64,000 bases of DNA from JBDRCC01 sp043822065 [NCBI: archaeon] (lineage in GTDB: Archaea > Undinarchaeota > CAZHTU01). Below are positions 8,839 to 19,201 of this stretch, piece after piece. The position numbers and the translations under genes were made by a program. Location: NCBI GenBank assembly GCA_043822065.1, contig JBDRCC010000006.1, positions 16,578-80,577 of the forward strand. Reading direction: 5' to 3'. The first letter of the stretch is position 1, and every line of letters starts with the position of its first letter. A model generated the notes under the pieces. That model was not told the DNA's origin. It did no database searches and saw nothing but the letters and a program-made list of their open reading frames with translations.

Positions 8839-10083
8839 ATGCCAGAAATAGACCCATTCGAGGTTGCACTGAAACAGATAGATGCCGTTAAACCCTATCT
8901 AAAAGTACCAGACGACATTTTTGAGGTTATGAGGCATCCAAAACAGGTGCTTGAGGTCTCTGTGCCGGTTAAGATGGACGATGGCTCTATCAAGACCTTC
9001 CAGGGATACAGGTGCCAGTATAACACTGCCCGGGGCCCGGCAAAGGGCGGTATACGGTACCACCCCGATGTGTCAAGGTCCGAAGTTATGGCCCTTGCCT
9101 GCTGGATGACCTGGAAGTGCTCCGTAGTCGGAATACCCTACGGCGGCGGAAAGGGCGGAATAATCTGCAACCCGCCTAAGATGTCCCAGACCGAGCTCGA
9201 GAAGCTCAGCAGGGGATACATCCGCGCAATTTATGATACTATTGGCGAAACCAAGGACGTGCCAGCCCCCGATGTATTCACCACACCCCAGATAATGGCG
9301 TGGATGATGGACGAATACTCAATAATCGCAAGGCGCCAGGTGCCGGGCGTAATCACCGGCAAGCCACTCAGCCTCGGCGGCTCGGCAGGACGGACGGAAG
9401 CAACAGCGATGGGCGGGCTCTACGTGACAAACATGACTATGAAGCACCTTGGCCTCAAGGCAAAGGGCGCGGACGTAGTCATACAGGGCTTTGGCAACGT
9501 CGGAAGCAACATGGCAGTCCTTATGCACAACGCAGGCTACAATGTAACTGCAATCAGCGACGTCTTCGGAGGAATTGAAGACCCGAAGGGCATTAATGTG
9601 CCCCAGCTGATGGACCACTTCAAAAAGACAGGGACTGTCACGAAGTTCAAGGGCGCAAAAACAATCGACAACAAGGAAATCCTTGAGCGGAAGTGCGACA
9701 TCCTCATCCCCGCAGCGATAGAGGGCGTCATAACCAAGAAAAACGTGGACAACCTCAAGGCGAAGGTCGTTGTCGAGCTTGCAAACGGCCCGACGACTCC
9801 GGACGCCGACAAGGTGCTCTTCGACAAGGGCGTAACCCTCGTCCCGGACATCCTGGCAAACGCCGGCGGAGTCACGGTCTCGTACTTCGAGTGGGTGCAG
9901 AACCTCCAGAACTACTACTGGACCGTCGACGAAGTCAACACCAGGCTTGAGCGGATAATGACTGACGCTTTCAACGCGACAATCTACCGGAAGAAGAAGC
10001 ATGAGGTTGACATGCGCCAGGCGGCATACGTCGTCGCCATGGGCCGGGTAGCAGAAGCTATCCAACTAAGGGGACTTTATTAA
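8839..10083 (+). CDS. gdhA: Glutamate dehydrogenase
   Basis: 414 residues from the ATG at 8839, the usual length of hexameric archaeal GDH. The substrate-binding and catalytic region reads GPAKGGIRYHPDV, then CWMTWKCSVVGIPYGGGKGGI; the Rossmann domain has VIQGFGNVGSNMA. It interconverts glutamate with 2-oxoglutarate plus ammonium using NAD(P). The frame is open further upstream to 8773, but the promoter placed at 8801-8838 and the family length favour 8839. It probably recycles amino groups from the aminotransferases at 37.7 and 44.9 kb. Confidence 0.95.
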   Translation: MPEIDPFEVALKQIDAVKPYLKVPDDIFEVMRHPKQVLEVSVPVKMDDGSIKTFQGYRCQYNTARGPAKGGIRYHPDVSRSEVMALACWMTWKCSVVGIPYGGGKGGIICNPPKMSQTELEKLSRGYIRAIYDTIGETKDVPAPDVFTTPQIMAWMMDEYSIIARRQVPGVITGKPLSLGGSAGRTEATAMGGLYVTNMTMKHLGLKAKGADVVIQGFGNVGSNMAVLMHNAGYNVTAISDVFGGIEDPKGINVPQLMDHFKKTGTVTKFKGAKTIDNKEILERKCDILIPAAIEGVITKKNVDNLKAKVVVELANGPTTPDADKVLFDKGVTLVPDILANAGGVTVSYFEWVQNLQNYYWTVDEVNTRLERIMTDAFNATIYRKKKHEVDMRQAAYVVAMGRVAEAIQLRGLY

Positions 10084-10088
10084 TCAGG

Positions 10089-10120
10089 GAAGGGGCTCTG
10101 CCCCTTCTTTCTAATTTTTC
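10089..10120. terminator. Hairpin terminator between convergent genes
   Basis: GAAGGGGC (10089-10096), loop TCT, and GCCCCTTC (10100-10107) form a perfect 8-bp stem followed by a T-rich stretch. It lies between the convergent gdhA and CARDB genes and could act in the plus direction, with an A-poor flank on the other side. Confidence 0.6.
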
Positions 10121-11904
10121 AGCTGTTTCTGCGCAGGCAGGAACCCTTTTTTCTTGACACTTATAAGTGATTTTTTCCCAATTCCGCCGATTCCTATTCT
10201 TCCATTCCTGTCGGTCTGCCCTACCGGCACATTATCGACCGCAACCAAGGCATCACTGACTGGTTTCTTTGAAAGCCCGGAGACCGCAAGCCTCAGCCTG
10301 CCCTGAGCTGCATCATGCTCGGCGATGTCCACGACAAGGCTCCTCGAAGCAATAAAGTATATGCTCCCCCCAAGGAGCAGGAGCATTAAGAGGAGCAGCC
10401 CGGCATTGCCAAAGCCCATTCCCCCAAGTGTCACTAAACCGGTCGGGCCTGCAGGCGCGGCTATGTCTATTTCCACTTGGTAGCTTATGTACCCTGCCTT
10501 GCCTGCCCATATCATGTCTCCGTCGTGTATGTCCGGGATGAGCATCTTACCGTCAGCGCCGGTTTTGCCCACGCTGGCGCCGTTCTTTCTGACCTCTGCT
10601 GCGTCTACGGGGCTTCCAGCCTCGTCAACGACCATTATCTCGATTATTCCGCCGTCCTCAATCTCTTCGGTAAGGACGTTTATCTTGAGCTGGGCCTTTT
10701 CACCGGTTGCCGGAGCAGTTGTGGCTTCTCCGCCGGTACCCGTCCTAACTACGCAGACATTCTCGTAGCAGACCTGCCCGCTTAAGCACTCGTCGTCGCT
10801 GTAGCACTCAAGTATGCTCGAGCTTCCTGACCACGAGCTTCCGCCTCCGCCGCCTGGGCTTCCGCCGTCGTCTCCGCCGTCGTCTCCGCCAGAGCTCCTG
10901 ACGGTTAGCGTCCTCGCTGCAAAGTTGTCCGAGAGGTCGGTCTCCCCTGCGACGAAGTCAACAGTGGAGTTTAATGGGAAAGTACCTTCGGACCCAAAGT
11001 AGACACTTACCTGATAAGTTTGCGAGCTCCCAGGGGCAAGGTCTACGCTCTGGTTCCCAAGGTACCCCCCATTAACATTAAAGTGGATGTATGTGACTGC
11101 CTGGACCTGGCCCTGGTTCTCAACGGTCGCCGTTATTGTCGCGTTGGTCCCTGGCGGCACCGGGTCCGGCGTGTATGCCAGGGCGGTTATTGCCACATCC
11201 CTGACCAGCGGAGGCATAAGCAGCTCCTTCGTTATCTCCGCAAATACGTAATCCCCCTCTGCGTCGGACGCCACTACCCTGTAGGTGTGGAATCCTGGCG
11301 TCAGGCTTGTTATCGTGAAAGTCGGGTGGACGCTGTTGGCGCTGTAGAGCTGCGGGTAGATTCGCTCCAATCCCCCAGTCACCACAGTCTGCCCGTCGAC
11401 CTGGAGGGTCGCATTTACGTTGTTCGCAGTCCCGCTTCCGACGTTTGTGACGTGCGCCGCAAGAGTGAATGTCTGGTTTGCGTAAATTGTGCCCGGGTCG
11501 GTTATGTTTACCTCAAGTTCCGGCGCGGTAGGAGCATTAACTACGACCTCAGTCCTTGCCTGGCAGGCTCCGCCGTCATGGGTCACATTCACAGTCATAT
11601 TGTAAACCCCTGGCTGGACCGCAGTCACTGACCAGACCGAATTGTTCTGGTAGTACCAGTCCGCCTGAAGGAGGTTTCCGAGCCCCACTGGGTTGGTGTC
11701 TGCCGTAACAAATGCAACAGGAAGGTCAAGCATAGCCTGGACGTTGTTAATATCGCCGCCGAAAGTCCAGATTACGAGCGAGACTTGGTTCATGTCTCCA
11801 AGGTCTACCGGCGAATAATAGCTGATTTCTATGTCCTCCGGGTTGCAGGCGTATGCAAACCCTGCAGCGAGCACCAGTGCCAGCATCAGGTAGTTGAGCT
11901 TCAT
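10111..11904 (-). CDS. Secreted CARDB-domain surface protein with C-terminal membrane anchor
   Basis: 597 residues. The signal peptide is MKLNYLMLALVLAAGFAYA. Two CARDB-like adhesion domains follow (about 125-225 and 235-335), then a Gly/Ser-rich low-complexity linker, a Cys-bearing segment (about 365-385), a carboxypeptidase-regulatory-like beta domain, a membrane helix (about 490-515) and a short beta domain with a basic C terminus. CARDB domains are typical of cell-adhesion proteins of archaea and bacteria. Its ATG overlaps the stop of the giant upstream gene by four bases (ATGA), so the two are translationally coupled and may form one surface complex. Confidence 0.85.
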   Translation of the reverse strand: MKLNYLMLALVLAAGFAYACNPEDIEISYYSPVDLGDMNQVSLVIWTFGGDINNVQAMLDLPVAFVTADTNPVGLGNLLQADWYYQNNSVWSVTAVQPGVYNMTVNVTHDGGACQARTEVVVNAPTAPELEVNITDPGTIYANQTFTLAAHVTNVGSGTANNVNATLQVDGQTVVTGGLERIYPQLYSANSVHPTFTITSLTPGFHTYRVVASDAEGDYVFAEITKELLMPPLVRDVAITALAYTPDPVPPGTNATITATVENQGQVQAVTYIHFNVNGGYLGNQSVDLAPGSSQTYQVSVYFGSEGTFPLNSTVDFVAGETDLSDNFAARTLTVRSSGGDDGGDDGGSPGGGGGSSWSGSSSILECYSDDECLSGQVCYENVCVVRTGTGGEATTAPATGEKAQLKINVLTEEIEDGGIIEIMVVDEAGSPVDAAEVRKNGASVGKTGADGKMLIPDIHDGDMIWAGKAGYISYQVEIDIAAPAGPTGLVTLGGMGFGNAGLLLLMLLLLGGSIYFIASRSLVVDIAEHDAAQGRLRLAVSGLSKKPVSDALVAVDNVPVGQTDRNGRIGIGGIGKKSLISVKKKGFLPAQKQLKN

Positions 11905-14900
11905 GATACCGTCACCTGCCCGACATCAGTTACTTCCTGGTATATCGTGCCCCTGACGTTGAAAACGCCAGTCTGGCTGGTGGAGTTGACGTACCACACC
12001 AGGCTCGTGGACTTGTTCACGTCTATGAATGGTATTATTCTCCAGTCAACGTCGTTGTTGCCGAATACGAGCCCGTTGTCGAGAGTTAGGTTGACCGGGA
12101 TGTTGTACTGCGCCTTCTTCGCAGTGTTCCAGACGTTTACCACCGAGACAAACGCCGAGTTCTGCGGCCTCTGCGACGGGACAAGGACGTCTATCGCCAG
12201 GACCTCGTCATACGAGTAAACCCTCTTCGAGAAGGGGTACTGGTTGTCGACAGTGTCAGTTTCCCCGCTGACCGGGTCGACGGATACCACAAAGCTGTGG
12301 TTGTACTGCGTTGATGCCCAGCTAAATGGCACATTGGTGGTTGCGCCTACTGCAAGGTTTGGTATCGTGTAGCTGTCCTTCTGTATTCCATCGACAAACA
12401 GCCTGACGACGAGGCTGCTCTCAGCCCTCTCGCCCTCGTTCTTTATGGCTGCTGTGAAGTTCATGACATCCTTTTCGATTACAACGCTTGGGACATACGT
12501 GACATTTACGACCCTTACGTCTGGTATCGGCGTCACTGTTACATTTATCCTGACTACTTTGGAGTCCTCAAGCCCCACAGTGTCCCTGACGCTTATGTTG
12601 ACCATGTGTATGCCTGCGTCCGCATGGACCGGCACGACTGATATTATTCCGCTGTTCTGGTCTATCGTGAAAAGCGGGCTGTTCGAGTAGAACCTGAGCG
12701 TGTCAAGCGGCATGTCCGGGTCGGTCGCGTTCACGTCAAGGTAGAACTGCTGGTACTCCCATGCGTAGTAGTCGCTTGCAAGGGTAGCCAGCACCGGCGG
12801 GTCGTTTACATTTATGACCGTTGCAACCGACATGTCCGAGTCGGTGTAGGTGCCGTCATTTGCAGTGAATGTTATCGTCTCAACGCCGTAGAAGTTAGGT
12901 GCCGGCGTCAGGGTCGCCACATGGGTGAGCGGGTCTATCGCAACAGCTATCTGGGCGTTTCCGCTTGCAGTCCAGGTTATGCTGGGGAGCGGAGTGTCCG
13001 CGTCAACGATATAATTGTCAAGGTCAATGCTGTTGTTGAACGAGTCCTCCATTATCCAGACGTTCGGTATGTCGCCGACATCAGGCCTTCCGGCTGCCGG
13101 AGCAACCGTTACCCGCATATAAGCAGTTATAACTGTCGTGCCGTCAGTCGCGTTGACAGTGACGTACCTGATGCCAGTATTTCCTATGCCAGGCGTCCAG
13201 GTCATCTGCCCTGTCGCCGGGTTGAACGTTATTGTGGTGTCGTTTATCCAGTAGGTTACTGCCTGCCCGTCCGGGTCTGTCGCATGGACTGTGTAGTCAA
13301 GGCTTGAGTCCTCGGCAATCGTCTGGTTTGCCGGGTACGGGTCCCAGTACGGCGCCTCTTCAACGCCGATAACTGTCACGGTTACGGTATCCGAGTCCGT
13401 CAGCCCGCCCGCGTCAGCTGCTGTGAACGTTATCGTCTCGCTTCCGGACCAGTTTGGAGCCGCTGTGAAATTGACCGTCCTGTCTGCCAGTATGGACACC
13501 ACGACATTCGTGTTTCCAGAATAGGTCCAGTTTATGTTCGCGTCAGGCGTCATGTCGTCGGTGACATACGCATCGAGACTTATTGTATCATTATAGAGGT
13601 CCTCAACGAACCAGACGTCCGGTATGTCTGTAACAACCGGCGCGTCGTTTACCTCGGTCACATTTACAAATATCTGGGCCCAGACTGCCTGCCCAGTGCT
13701 GTCGGTCGCATTGAACTCAACATGCCACATGCCGTTGAACCCTGCCGGCGCAGTCCAGCTCACGCCTCCGAGCGGCCCGACTGTGAACGTGGTGTCATTA
13801 ACTCCATATGTTATCGCATCGCCATATTGAAGGTCTGCGTCCGATGCAAGGAGTAGCATCGAAAGGGTGCCCTCCTCAGCAATCGTTTGGTTCTGAGGGT
13901 ATACCAACCAGAACGGGGCATCGTTTATCTGCTTGACATGAATAGTCAGGCTTGTCGTGTTCGCCAGCCCGTCCCCATCCATCGCCGTGAACGTTATAGT
14001 CTCATTTCCAGCCCAGTCAGCATCTGCGGTCAGGTTCAGCTGCCTGTTCGAGTCAATCGTGGCGTGGACGTTGGTGCCCGTCCCAGTCCAGACTATGTTC
14101 GCATCAGGTGTCATGTCGTCTGCGACATACGCATCCATATTCAGCGTGTCATTGTAAGCGTCCTCGTCGAACCAGACGTCCGGCATCGGGAAAGTCTCCG
14201 GCCTGTCGTTTACCGGGGTGACATTCACCCAGAAGTAGCCCCAAACAACTTCGCCAGCCGAGTCTGTGGCGTTGACCTCAAAGTACTCCATCCCATTGAA
14301 GCCGCCAGCTGGCGTCCAGGCAATGTTTCCGCTTGAGTCAATAGTAGCTGTTCCGTTTATAGCGTAAGTTATGGCATCACCATATGGCAGGTCGGCGTCG
14401 CCAGCCTCAACCTGGAATGCTGCGGTCCCGCCCTCAGCTATCGTCTGGTTTGCCGGGTAGGTTACCCAGAACGGGGCGTCATTAACCTGAATCACGCTGA
14501 CCGTGAGCTGCGTCGTGTTCGCCAGCCCGTCCCCATCCATCGCCGTGAACGTTATAGTCTCATTTCCAGCCCAGTCAGCATCCGCTGTCAGGTTCAATAT
14601 GCGAGTAGCAGAATCAATAACTGCGTGCACATTTGTCCCCGTACCCGTCCACACAATATCTGCATCTGCAGTCATATCATCTGTAACATAATCATCCATC
14701 ACGAGCGTGTCATTGTAAGTGTCCTCGTCAAACCAGACGTCCGGCATCGGGAAAGTCTCCGGCGGGTCGTTTACCGGGGTGACGTTCACCCAGAAGTAAG
14801 CCCAGGCAACCTCGCCTGCGAGGTCTGTCACGTTAACCTCAAAGTACTCATACCCGTTGAAGCTCCCTGGCGCAGTCCACTGGATGGTGCCGTTGGCATC

Positions 14901-17390
14901 AATCGTCGCCGTCCCGTTTATGCCGTATGCCAGGACATCACCATAGGGCGTGTCCACATCGCCGCCAGCCACCTGGAAGCCAACCGTTCCCCCCTCTTCG
15001 ACAGTTTGGTTTGTGGGGTAGACGAGCCAGAACGGTGCGTCATTGACCTGAATAACATGCACCGTGAGCTGCGTCGTGTTAGTAAGCCCGCCCTCGTCAG
15101 CCGCAGTGAACGTTATAGTCTCATTTCCAGCCCAGTTTGCGTTTGCAGTCAGGTTAAGCTGCCTGTTTGAATCAATCGTGGCGTGGACGTTAGTCCCCGT
15201 ACCAGTCCAGACTATGCTCGCGTCCGGCGTCATGTCGTCCTGGACGTAGGCGTCCATATTCAAGGTGTCATTGTAAGCATCCTCATCGAACCAGACATCC
15301 GGCATCGGGAAAGTCTCCGGCGGGTCGTTTACCGGGGTGACGTTCACCCAGAAGTAAGCCCAGGCAACCTCGCCTGCGAGGTCTGTAACATTAACTTCAA
15401 AGTATTCAATCCCGTTGAATCCCGCTGACGGGGTCCAGGTCACGAGGCCGTTTGCGTCAACAGCCGCAGTGCCGTTTATCGCGTAGGATATTGCGTCCCC
15501 GTAAGCCAAATCCGGGTCAGACCCATACAACTGATAAATCAGCTGGGTCTCCTCCTGTGTCTCAGTGTTGTTCGGGTAGGCAAGCCAGAATGGGGCGTCA
15601 TTTACGTTCAGCACGCTGACATTCACGGCTTCCGAGTCAGTCAGCCCGCCCTCGTCTGTTGCAGTCAGTATTATACTCTCGTTCCCGGACCAGTTGCCTG
15701 CCGGCGTGAGTGTCAGTACGCGGGTAAGCGGGTCGACGGAAACCTGGACGTTTGCCCCGTTTCCGCTCCAGACTATGTCTGCGTCGGCGGATTCAAGGTC
15801 TGCGACGTAATCGTCAAGGCCAATCGTGTTGTTAAGCATGTCCTCGTCAATCCATATCGCAGGGAATGGGTCTACGACCGGCGGGTCGTTTACCGGGACA
15901 ATGGTCACGAGCGTGCCGTCCGAGCCAATTCCGCCCTTTCCGTCGTCGGCCTGGAAAGTTATGGTCTCTGCGCCCGTCCAGTCTGCAGGCGGAGTGAAAG
16001 TGACAATGTTGTCCACGTCAACCGCGACGTTTATGTTTACGTTCCCGCTCCAGGTCCATGTCGGGACGTCGCCGTCTGGGTCTACGTAGCAGTCGTCAAG
16101 GTTAATCGAGTTGTTGAACGAATCCTCATCGGCGAACACGTCAGGGACATCCACGACCGGGGCGTCATTTCCGCACAGGACCTCAACGCCCATCGCCCCA
16201 TAGTCGCTCAGCCCGCCCTCGTCTGTTGCAGTAAATATTATAGTCGCGTTTCCGCACCAGTCTGCGGCTGGCGTAAGCGTGAGCATGCCGTCAGCTGCAA
16301 CTGTGGCCGTGACGTTGGCTCCGTTGTTTGTCCAGACAATGTCTGCGTCAGCGGTCTCCTCGTCAGCAACATAATCATCCATGTCGACGCTTGTGTCCGG
16401 CGTGTCCTCTGCCAGAGTCATCGCGGGCAGCGGGTCTACGACCGGCAGGTCGTTTACCTCTATAACATACATATTAAAGCTTGAGTTCGCCTGTGCGCCC
16501 TTCGAGTCGACAATCCAGACTGTTGTCCAGTACGGGCTGCCCGGGAGGTCTGCATTAACCGGAGTGAAGCTGAACTGCCCCGTGGCAAGGCCTATGTCAA
16601 ATAGGGTAGAATCGTCATAATACTGGAGCGGGAGGTTGTTTTCAGGGTCGGTTGCACTTACTGTGTAGCTGAAAAGAACGTCCTCTGTTGAGTACAGGGT
16701 TGGGATTCCAGCGCCGCCATTCACAATTGGCGCCTTATTATAATAGACTAATACATCCTGCCAGTCGATAAGGTTCGTGCTGTCCTTTGCCCAAAACCGC
16801 ACCTGCGCAGGGCTTGAGGGGAAATCCCCATTTTGGGGCACATAATTTATCTCGCCAGTCACCAAATTGAGTTTGGATTTCATGAATGTGTTGTCGACAT
16901 TAAACGACAGTATGTCGCCGAGGATGCTATCCTCATCCGTCGCAGTCAGGAAGTAGGTAAAAACCTGCCCCACATTCACGTAAAAGTCAGAAATTGCGCC
17001 AAGTACTGGCGCCTCGTTCACGTTCGTTACCGTTATCTGGATTGGCTGGCTTACCGGCGGGTTGACGCCGTCATTGACTGTGATACTGACAGTAATCGGG
17101 CTTGCAAGGACCTCCGGGTCATCCCCGAAAAAGCTCACATAGAACCTAACGTCCTTCTTCCCATTGTCTGCGGCTTCCTTAGTTACGGTCACCCAAGGGT
17201 TATCCGCTGAAAAGCTGAGGATGTCCTTGTCGTCGTCATACGCCCAAAAAGTCGTGCTGTATGTATGCTCCTCGTTGGTCGTAATATCGTTAAGAACCGT
17301 GAAGTATGGTGCTGAGTTCGCAGCAAACGCAAAGCTCGAGCTCAACAGTAATGCTAGGAACAACCAACCAACCTTACCCCTGGAACCCAT
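11901..17390 (-). CDS. Giant secreted protein of tandem cadherin/Ig-like repeats
   Basis: 1829 residues with a signal peptide ending near FAFAANS. The body is a long series of Ig/cadherin-like domains, many with the repeated phrase VNDAPFW or VNDPPE and the DxDEDxxN calcium-type motif; the last ~170 residues resemble a CARDB domain. No C-terminal membrane helix is visible, so anchoring may come from the coupled CARDB protein downstream. Residues of about 690-1100 contain nearly identical repeats. An adhesin or envelope fibre role is inferred from architecture only. Confidence 0.88.
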   Translation of the reverse strand: MGSRGKVGWLFLALLLSSSFAFAANSAPYFTVLNDITTNEEHTYSTTFWAYDDDKDILSFSADNPWVTVTKEAADNGKKDVRFYVSFFGDDPEVLASPITVSITVNDGVNPPVSQPIQITVTNVNEAPVLGAISDFYVNVGQVFTYFLTATDEDSILGDILSFNVDNTFMKSKLNLVTGEINYVPQNGDFPSSPAQVRFWAKDSTNLIDWQDVLVYYNKAPIVNGGAGIPTLYSTEDVLFSYTVSATDPENNLPLQYYDDSTLFDIGLATGQFSFTPVNADLPGSPYWTTVWIVDSKGAQANSSFNMYVIEVNDLPVVDPLPAMTLAEDTPDTSVDMDDYVADEETADADIVWTNNGANVTATVAADGMLTLTPAADWCGNATIIFTATDEGGLSDYGAMGVEVLCGNDAPVVDVPDVFADEDSFNNSINLDDCYVDPDGDVPTWTWSGNVNINVAVDVDNIVTFTPPADWTGAETITFQADDGKGGIGSDGTLVTIVPVNDPPVVDPFPAIWIDEDMLNNTIGLDDYVADLESADADIVWSGNGANVQVSVDPLTRVLTLTPAGNWSGNESIILTATDEGGLTDSEAVNVSVLNVNDAPFWLAYPNNTETQEETQLIYQLYGSDPDLAYGDAISYAINGTAAVDANGLVTWTPSAGFNGIEYFEVNVTDLAGEVAWAYFWVNVTPVNDPPETFPMPDVWFDEDAYNDTLNMDAYVQDDMTPDASIVWTGTGTNVHATIDSNRQLNLTANANWAGNETITFTAADEGGLTNTTQLTVHVIQVNDAPFWLVYPTNQTVEEGGTVGFQVAGGDVDTPYGDVLAYGINGTATIDANGTIQWTAPGSFNGYEYFEVNVTDLAGEVAWAYFWVNVTPVNDPPETFPMPDVWFDEDTYNDTLVMDDYVTDDMTADADIVWTGTGTNVHAVIDSATRILNLTADADWAGNETITFTAMDGDGLANTTQLTVSVIQVNDAPFWVTYPANQTIAEGGTAAFQVEAGDADLPYGDAITYAINGTATIDSSGNIAWTPAGGFNGMEYFEVNATDSAGEVVWGYFWVNVTPVNDRPETFPMPDVWFDEDAYNDTLNMDAYVADDMTPDANIVWTGTGTNVHATIDSNRQLNLTADADWAGNETITFTAMDGDGLANTTSLTIHVKQINDAPFWLVYPQNQTIAEEGTLSMLLLASDADLQYGDAITYGVNDTTFTVGPLGGVSWTAPAGFNGMWHVEFNATDSTGQAVWAQIFVNVTEVNDAPVVTDIPDVWFVEDLYNDTISLDAYVTDDMTPDANINWTYSGNTNVVVSILADRTVNFTAAPNWSGSETITFTAADAGGLTDSDTVTVTVIGVEEAPYWDPYPANQTIAEDSSLDYTVHATDPDGQAVTYWINDTTITFNPATGQMTWTPGIGNTGIRYVTVNATDGTTVITAYMRVTVAPAAGRPDVGDIPNVWIMEDSFNNSIDLDNYIVDADTPLPSITWTASGNAQIAVAIDPLTHVATLTPAPNFYGVETITFTANDGTYTDSDMSVATVINVNDPPVLATLASDYYAWEYQQFYLDVNATDPDMPLDTLRFYSNSPLFTIDQNSGIISVVPVHADAGIHMVNISVRDTVGLEDSKVVRINVTVTPIPDVRVVNVTYVPSVVIEKDVMNFTAAIKNEGERAESSLVVRLFVDGIQKDSYTIPNLAVGATTNVPFSWASTQYNHSFVVSVDPVSGETDTVDNQYPFSKRVYSYDEVLAIDVLVPSQRPQNSAFVSVVNVWNTAKKAQYNIPVNLTLDNGLVFGNNDVDWRIIPFIDVNKSTSLVWYVNSTSQTGVFNVRGTIYQEVTDVGQVTVS
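14171..15420 (-). repeat. Tandem ~560-bp coding repeats inside giant surface gene
   Basis: The block beginning ACCAGACRTC occurs at 14171, 14732 and 15290, spacings of 561 and 558 bases (187 and 186 codons). Long stretches between copies are identical or nearly so at DNA level, including the FPMPDVWFDED and EVAWAYFWVNV segments. This is a recent in-frame duplication, able to change copy number by recombination. Confidence 0.85.
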
Positions 17391-17453
17391 TTTTACAAGG
17401 TAGTATTGGCTCTTTTAAGTATATAAATGTTACCATCGCACAGTGGTATATAC

Positions 17454-19184
17454 CTACTCCATCGCGTTCTGATACGCGTGTATTATGTCATGATGCGTGA
17501 AGGCTCCGATGAGCTTCTTCTCGCCCAGCCTCTCGACAACCGGTATGAATGGGAGGTGCTTCTGGTGCATGAGGTCAAGGGCTTCGCGGACGGTGTTATC
17601 AGGGTAGATGACGTCAAATTCCACTTGCATGATGTCGTGCACTCTCTTTTCCTTGTCCCTATACGTTACGCGCTCGATATCCCGCAGCCTCACGATTCCG
17701 GTTACATTCCCCTTTTCCGTGACAGGATAATACGCCCTGGCCCGGACTTTTTTGTCCCTGACCGCACGCCTGAGCTCTCCTGCAAGCCTTATCCCTGCCA
17801 CGCTGTCAACCTGCTTATTCATGACATCGCCAACCTTAATCGTCGTAAGTATGTCCAGCTTCTCGCTCGGCGGCTTCAGCCCCTTGAGCCTGAGCCTCTT
17901 GGTGTAGATGTTATCCTCGCTGAAAATCGAGAATATGAAATAGCTCAGGGCGCAGGAGAACATCAGCGGAATCAAAAGCTGGTAGTTCCCGCTTACCTCG
18001 CTCGCGAATACTATCCCCGTCAGTGGCGCCTTGTTGACTGCAGTGAAAAACGCACCCATGCCCACCAATGCGAATACCATGGGGTTTTCAACACCTATAT
18101 TGAACGTGTTGACAAACGCAAGGCCCATCGCACCTCCGACCATGGTGCCGATGAATATTGTCGGGGAGAGGACACCCCCGCTCCCGCCGGAGCCAAGAGT
18201 GAATCCGGTCGCTAAGATTTTCATAAATACAAGCGCCGCAAGAAGCCCGATGGAGAAACCGCCAAATAGCACCGCTTCAACCGTCTTATATCCGACACCC
18301 ATGACCTGCGGGAACCAAAGGCCTATTGCGCCGACAAGAAACCCTCCGAAGGCGGCTTTGTACGGGGTCGGCAGCTTCAGCTTCTCGAATCCATGCTCTA
18401 TTCCATAATACGCCTTAACCCATAAGACGCCGGCAATCCCGCAAATTGCGCCAAGCAGCATGTACCCGAACAGCGAGTTTATATCTTGGAACACAAACGG
18501 CGGGGACGTGAATGCGTGCCCCTTGCCGAGCAGCTGCTCGCCAATCGAGGCTCCAAGGACCGAGGACAAAATTACCGGTATCAGGGTTTCTCGCCCCATC
18601 CTGCAGTGCAGGACTTCCACTGCGAAAAGCGCCCCTCCCAGCGGGGCATCAAAACTGCCCGCAATACCCGCCGCAAGCCCGCATGTCGCGAGAAGCTTTT
18701 TTTCCTCTGTGCCCATTTTGAATAGCTTGCCTATCCCTGAGCCGACGCCAGCGCCTATTTGCGCAATCGGCCCCTCCCGCCCAGAGCTTCCGCCGGAGCC
18801 AAGCGTGATTGCTGAAACAAGAGCTTTTACGACCGGAACCCTGAAGCGGATCTCGCCCTTCCTGTGCAAGACTGCCTCCATAACCTCAGGGATGCCGTGC
18901 CCAGCAGTCTCCTTCGCGAGATAGTAGGTTACTGTCCCAACAATAAGCCCTCCAATCGCAGGAATGAAGACTTTTCCGTACGCCCCAAGCTGCAGCACCA
19001 GGAGCCCGCCGACAACCTCCCTGAAAAAATACTCGTTAATCCTTATTATCGACTCAAAAAAGACGGCAGCAAGCCCCCCTGCAACGCCGACAAACATCGC
19101 AAAGGCATAAAGTATGAACGTCTCCCGGTGTGGGACTATTTTTTGGATATTCCGTCTTACGGCTGCGATCGCTTTACGGTGCAT
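17454..19184 (-). CDS. ClC-family chloride channel/antiporter with CBS pair
   Basis: 576 residues. The membrane core (about 20-410) carries the selectivity signatures GSGGSSGREGPIAQIG and GSGGSGGVLSP. The Glu in GREGP, the gating glutamate, is present, as expected for Cl-/H+ exchangers. Residues 440-570 form two CBS domains (KVGDVMNKQVDSV and HDIMQVEFDVIYPDNTVREAL), which bind adenine nucleotides and gate transport. It lies 17 bases downstream of secG on the same strand and may share its transcript. Confidence 0.93.
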   Translation of the reverse strand: MHRKAIAAVRRNIQKIVPHRETFILYAFAMFVGVAGGLAAVFFESIIRINEYFFREVVGGLLVLQLGAYGKVFIPAIGGLIVGTVTYYLAKETAGHGIPEVMEAVLHRKGEIRFRVPVVKALVSAITLGSGGSSGREGPIAQIGAGVGSGIGKLFKMGTEEKKLLATCGLAAGIAGSFDAPLGGALFAVEVLHCRMGRETLIPVILSSVLGASIGEQLLGKGHAFTSPPFVFQDINSLFGYMLLGAICGIAGVLWVKAYYGIEHGFEKLKLPTPYKAAFGGFLVGAIGLWFPQVMGVGYKTVEAVLFGGFSIGLLAALVFMKILATGFTLGSGGSGGVLSPTIFIGTMVGGAMGLAFVNTFNIGVENPMVFALVGMGAFFTAVNKAPLTGIVFASEVSGNYQLLIPLMFSCALSYFIFSIFSEDNIYTKRLRLKGLKPPSEKLDILTTIKVGDVMNKQVDSVAGIRLAGELRRAVRDKKVRARAYYPVTEKGNVTGIVRLRDIERVTYRDKEKRVHDIMQVEFDVIYPDNTVREALDLMHQKHLPFIPVVERLGEKKLIGAFTHHDIIHAYQNAME

Positions 19185-19201
19185 TTGACCGAGAAATCCC
19201 C

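Noticed and set aside
9319-10065. Long minus-strand open frame inside gdhA
   Set aside because: Antisense shadow caused by G/C-ending codons in a well-conserved gene; no family-like sequence or start signals.
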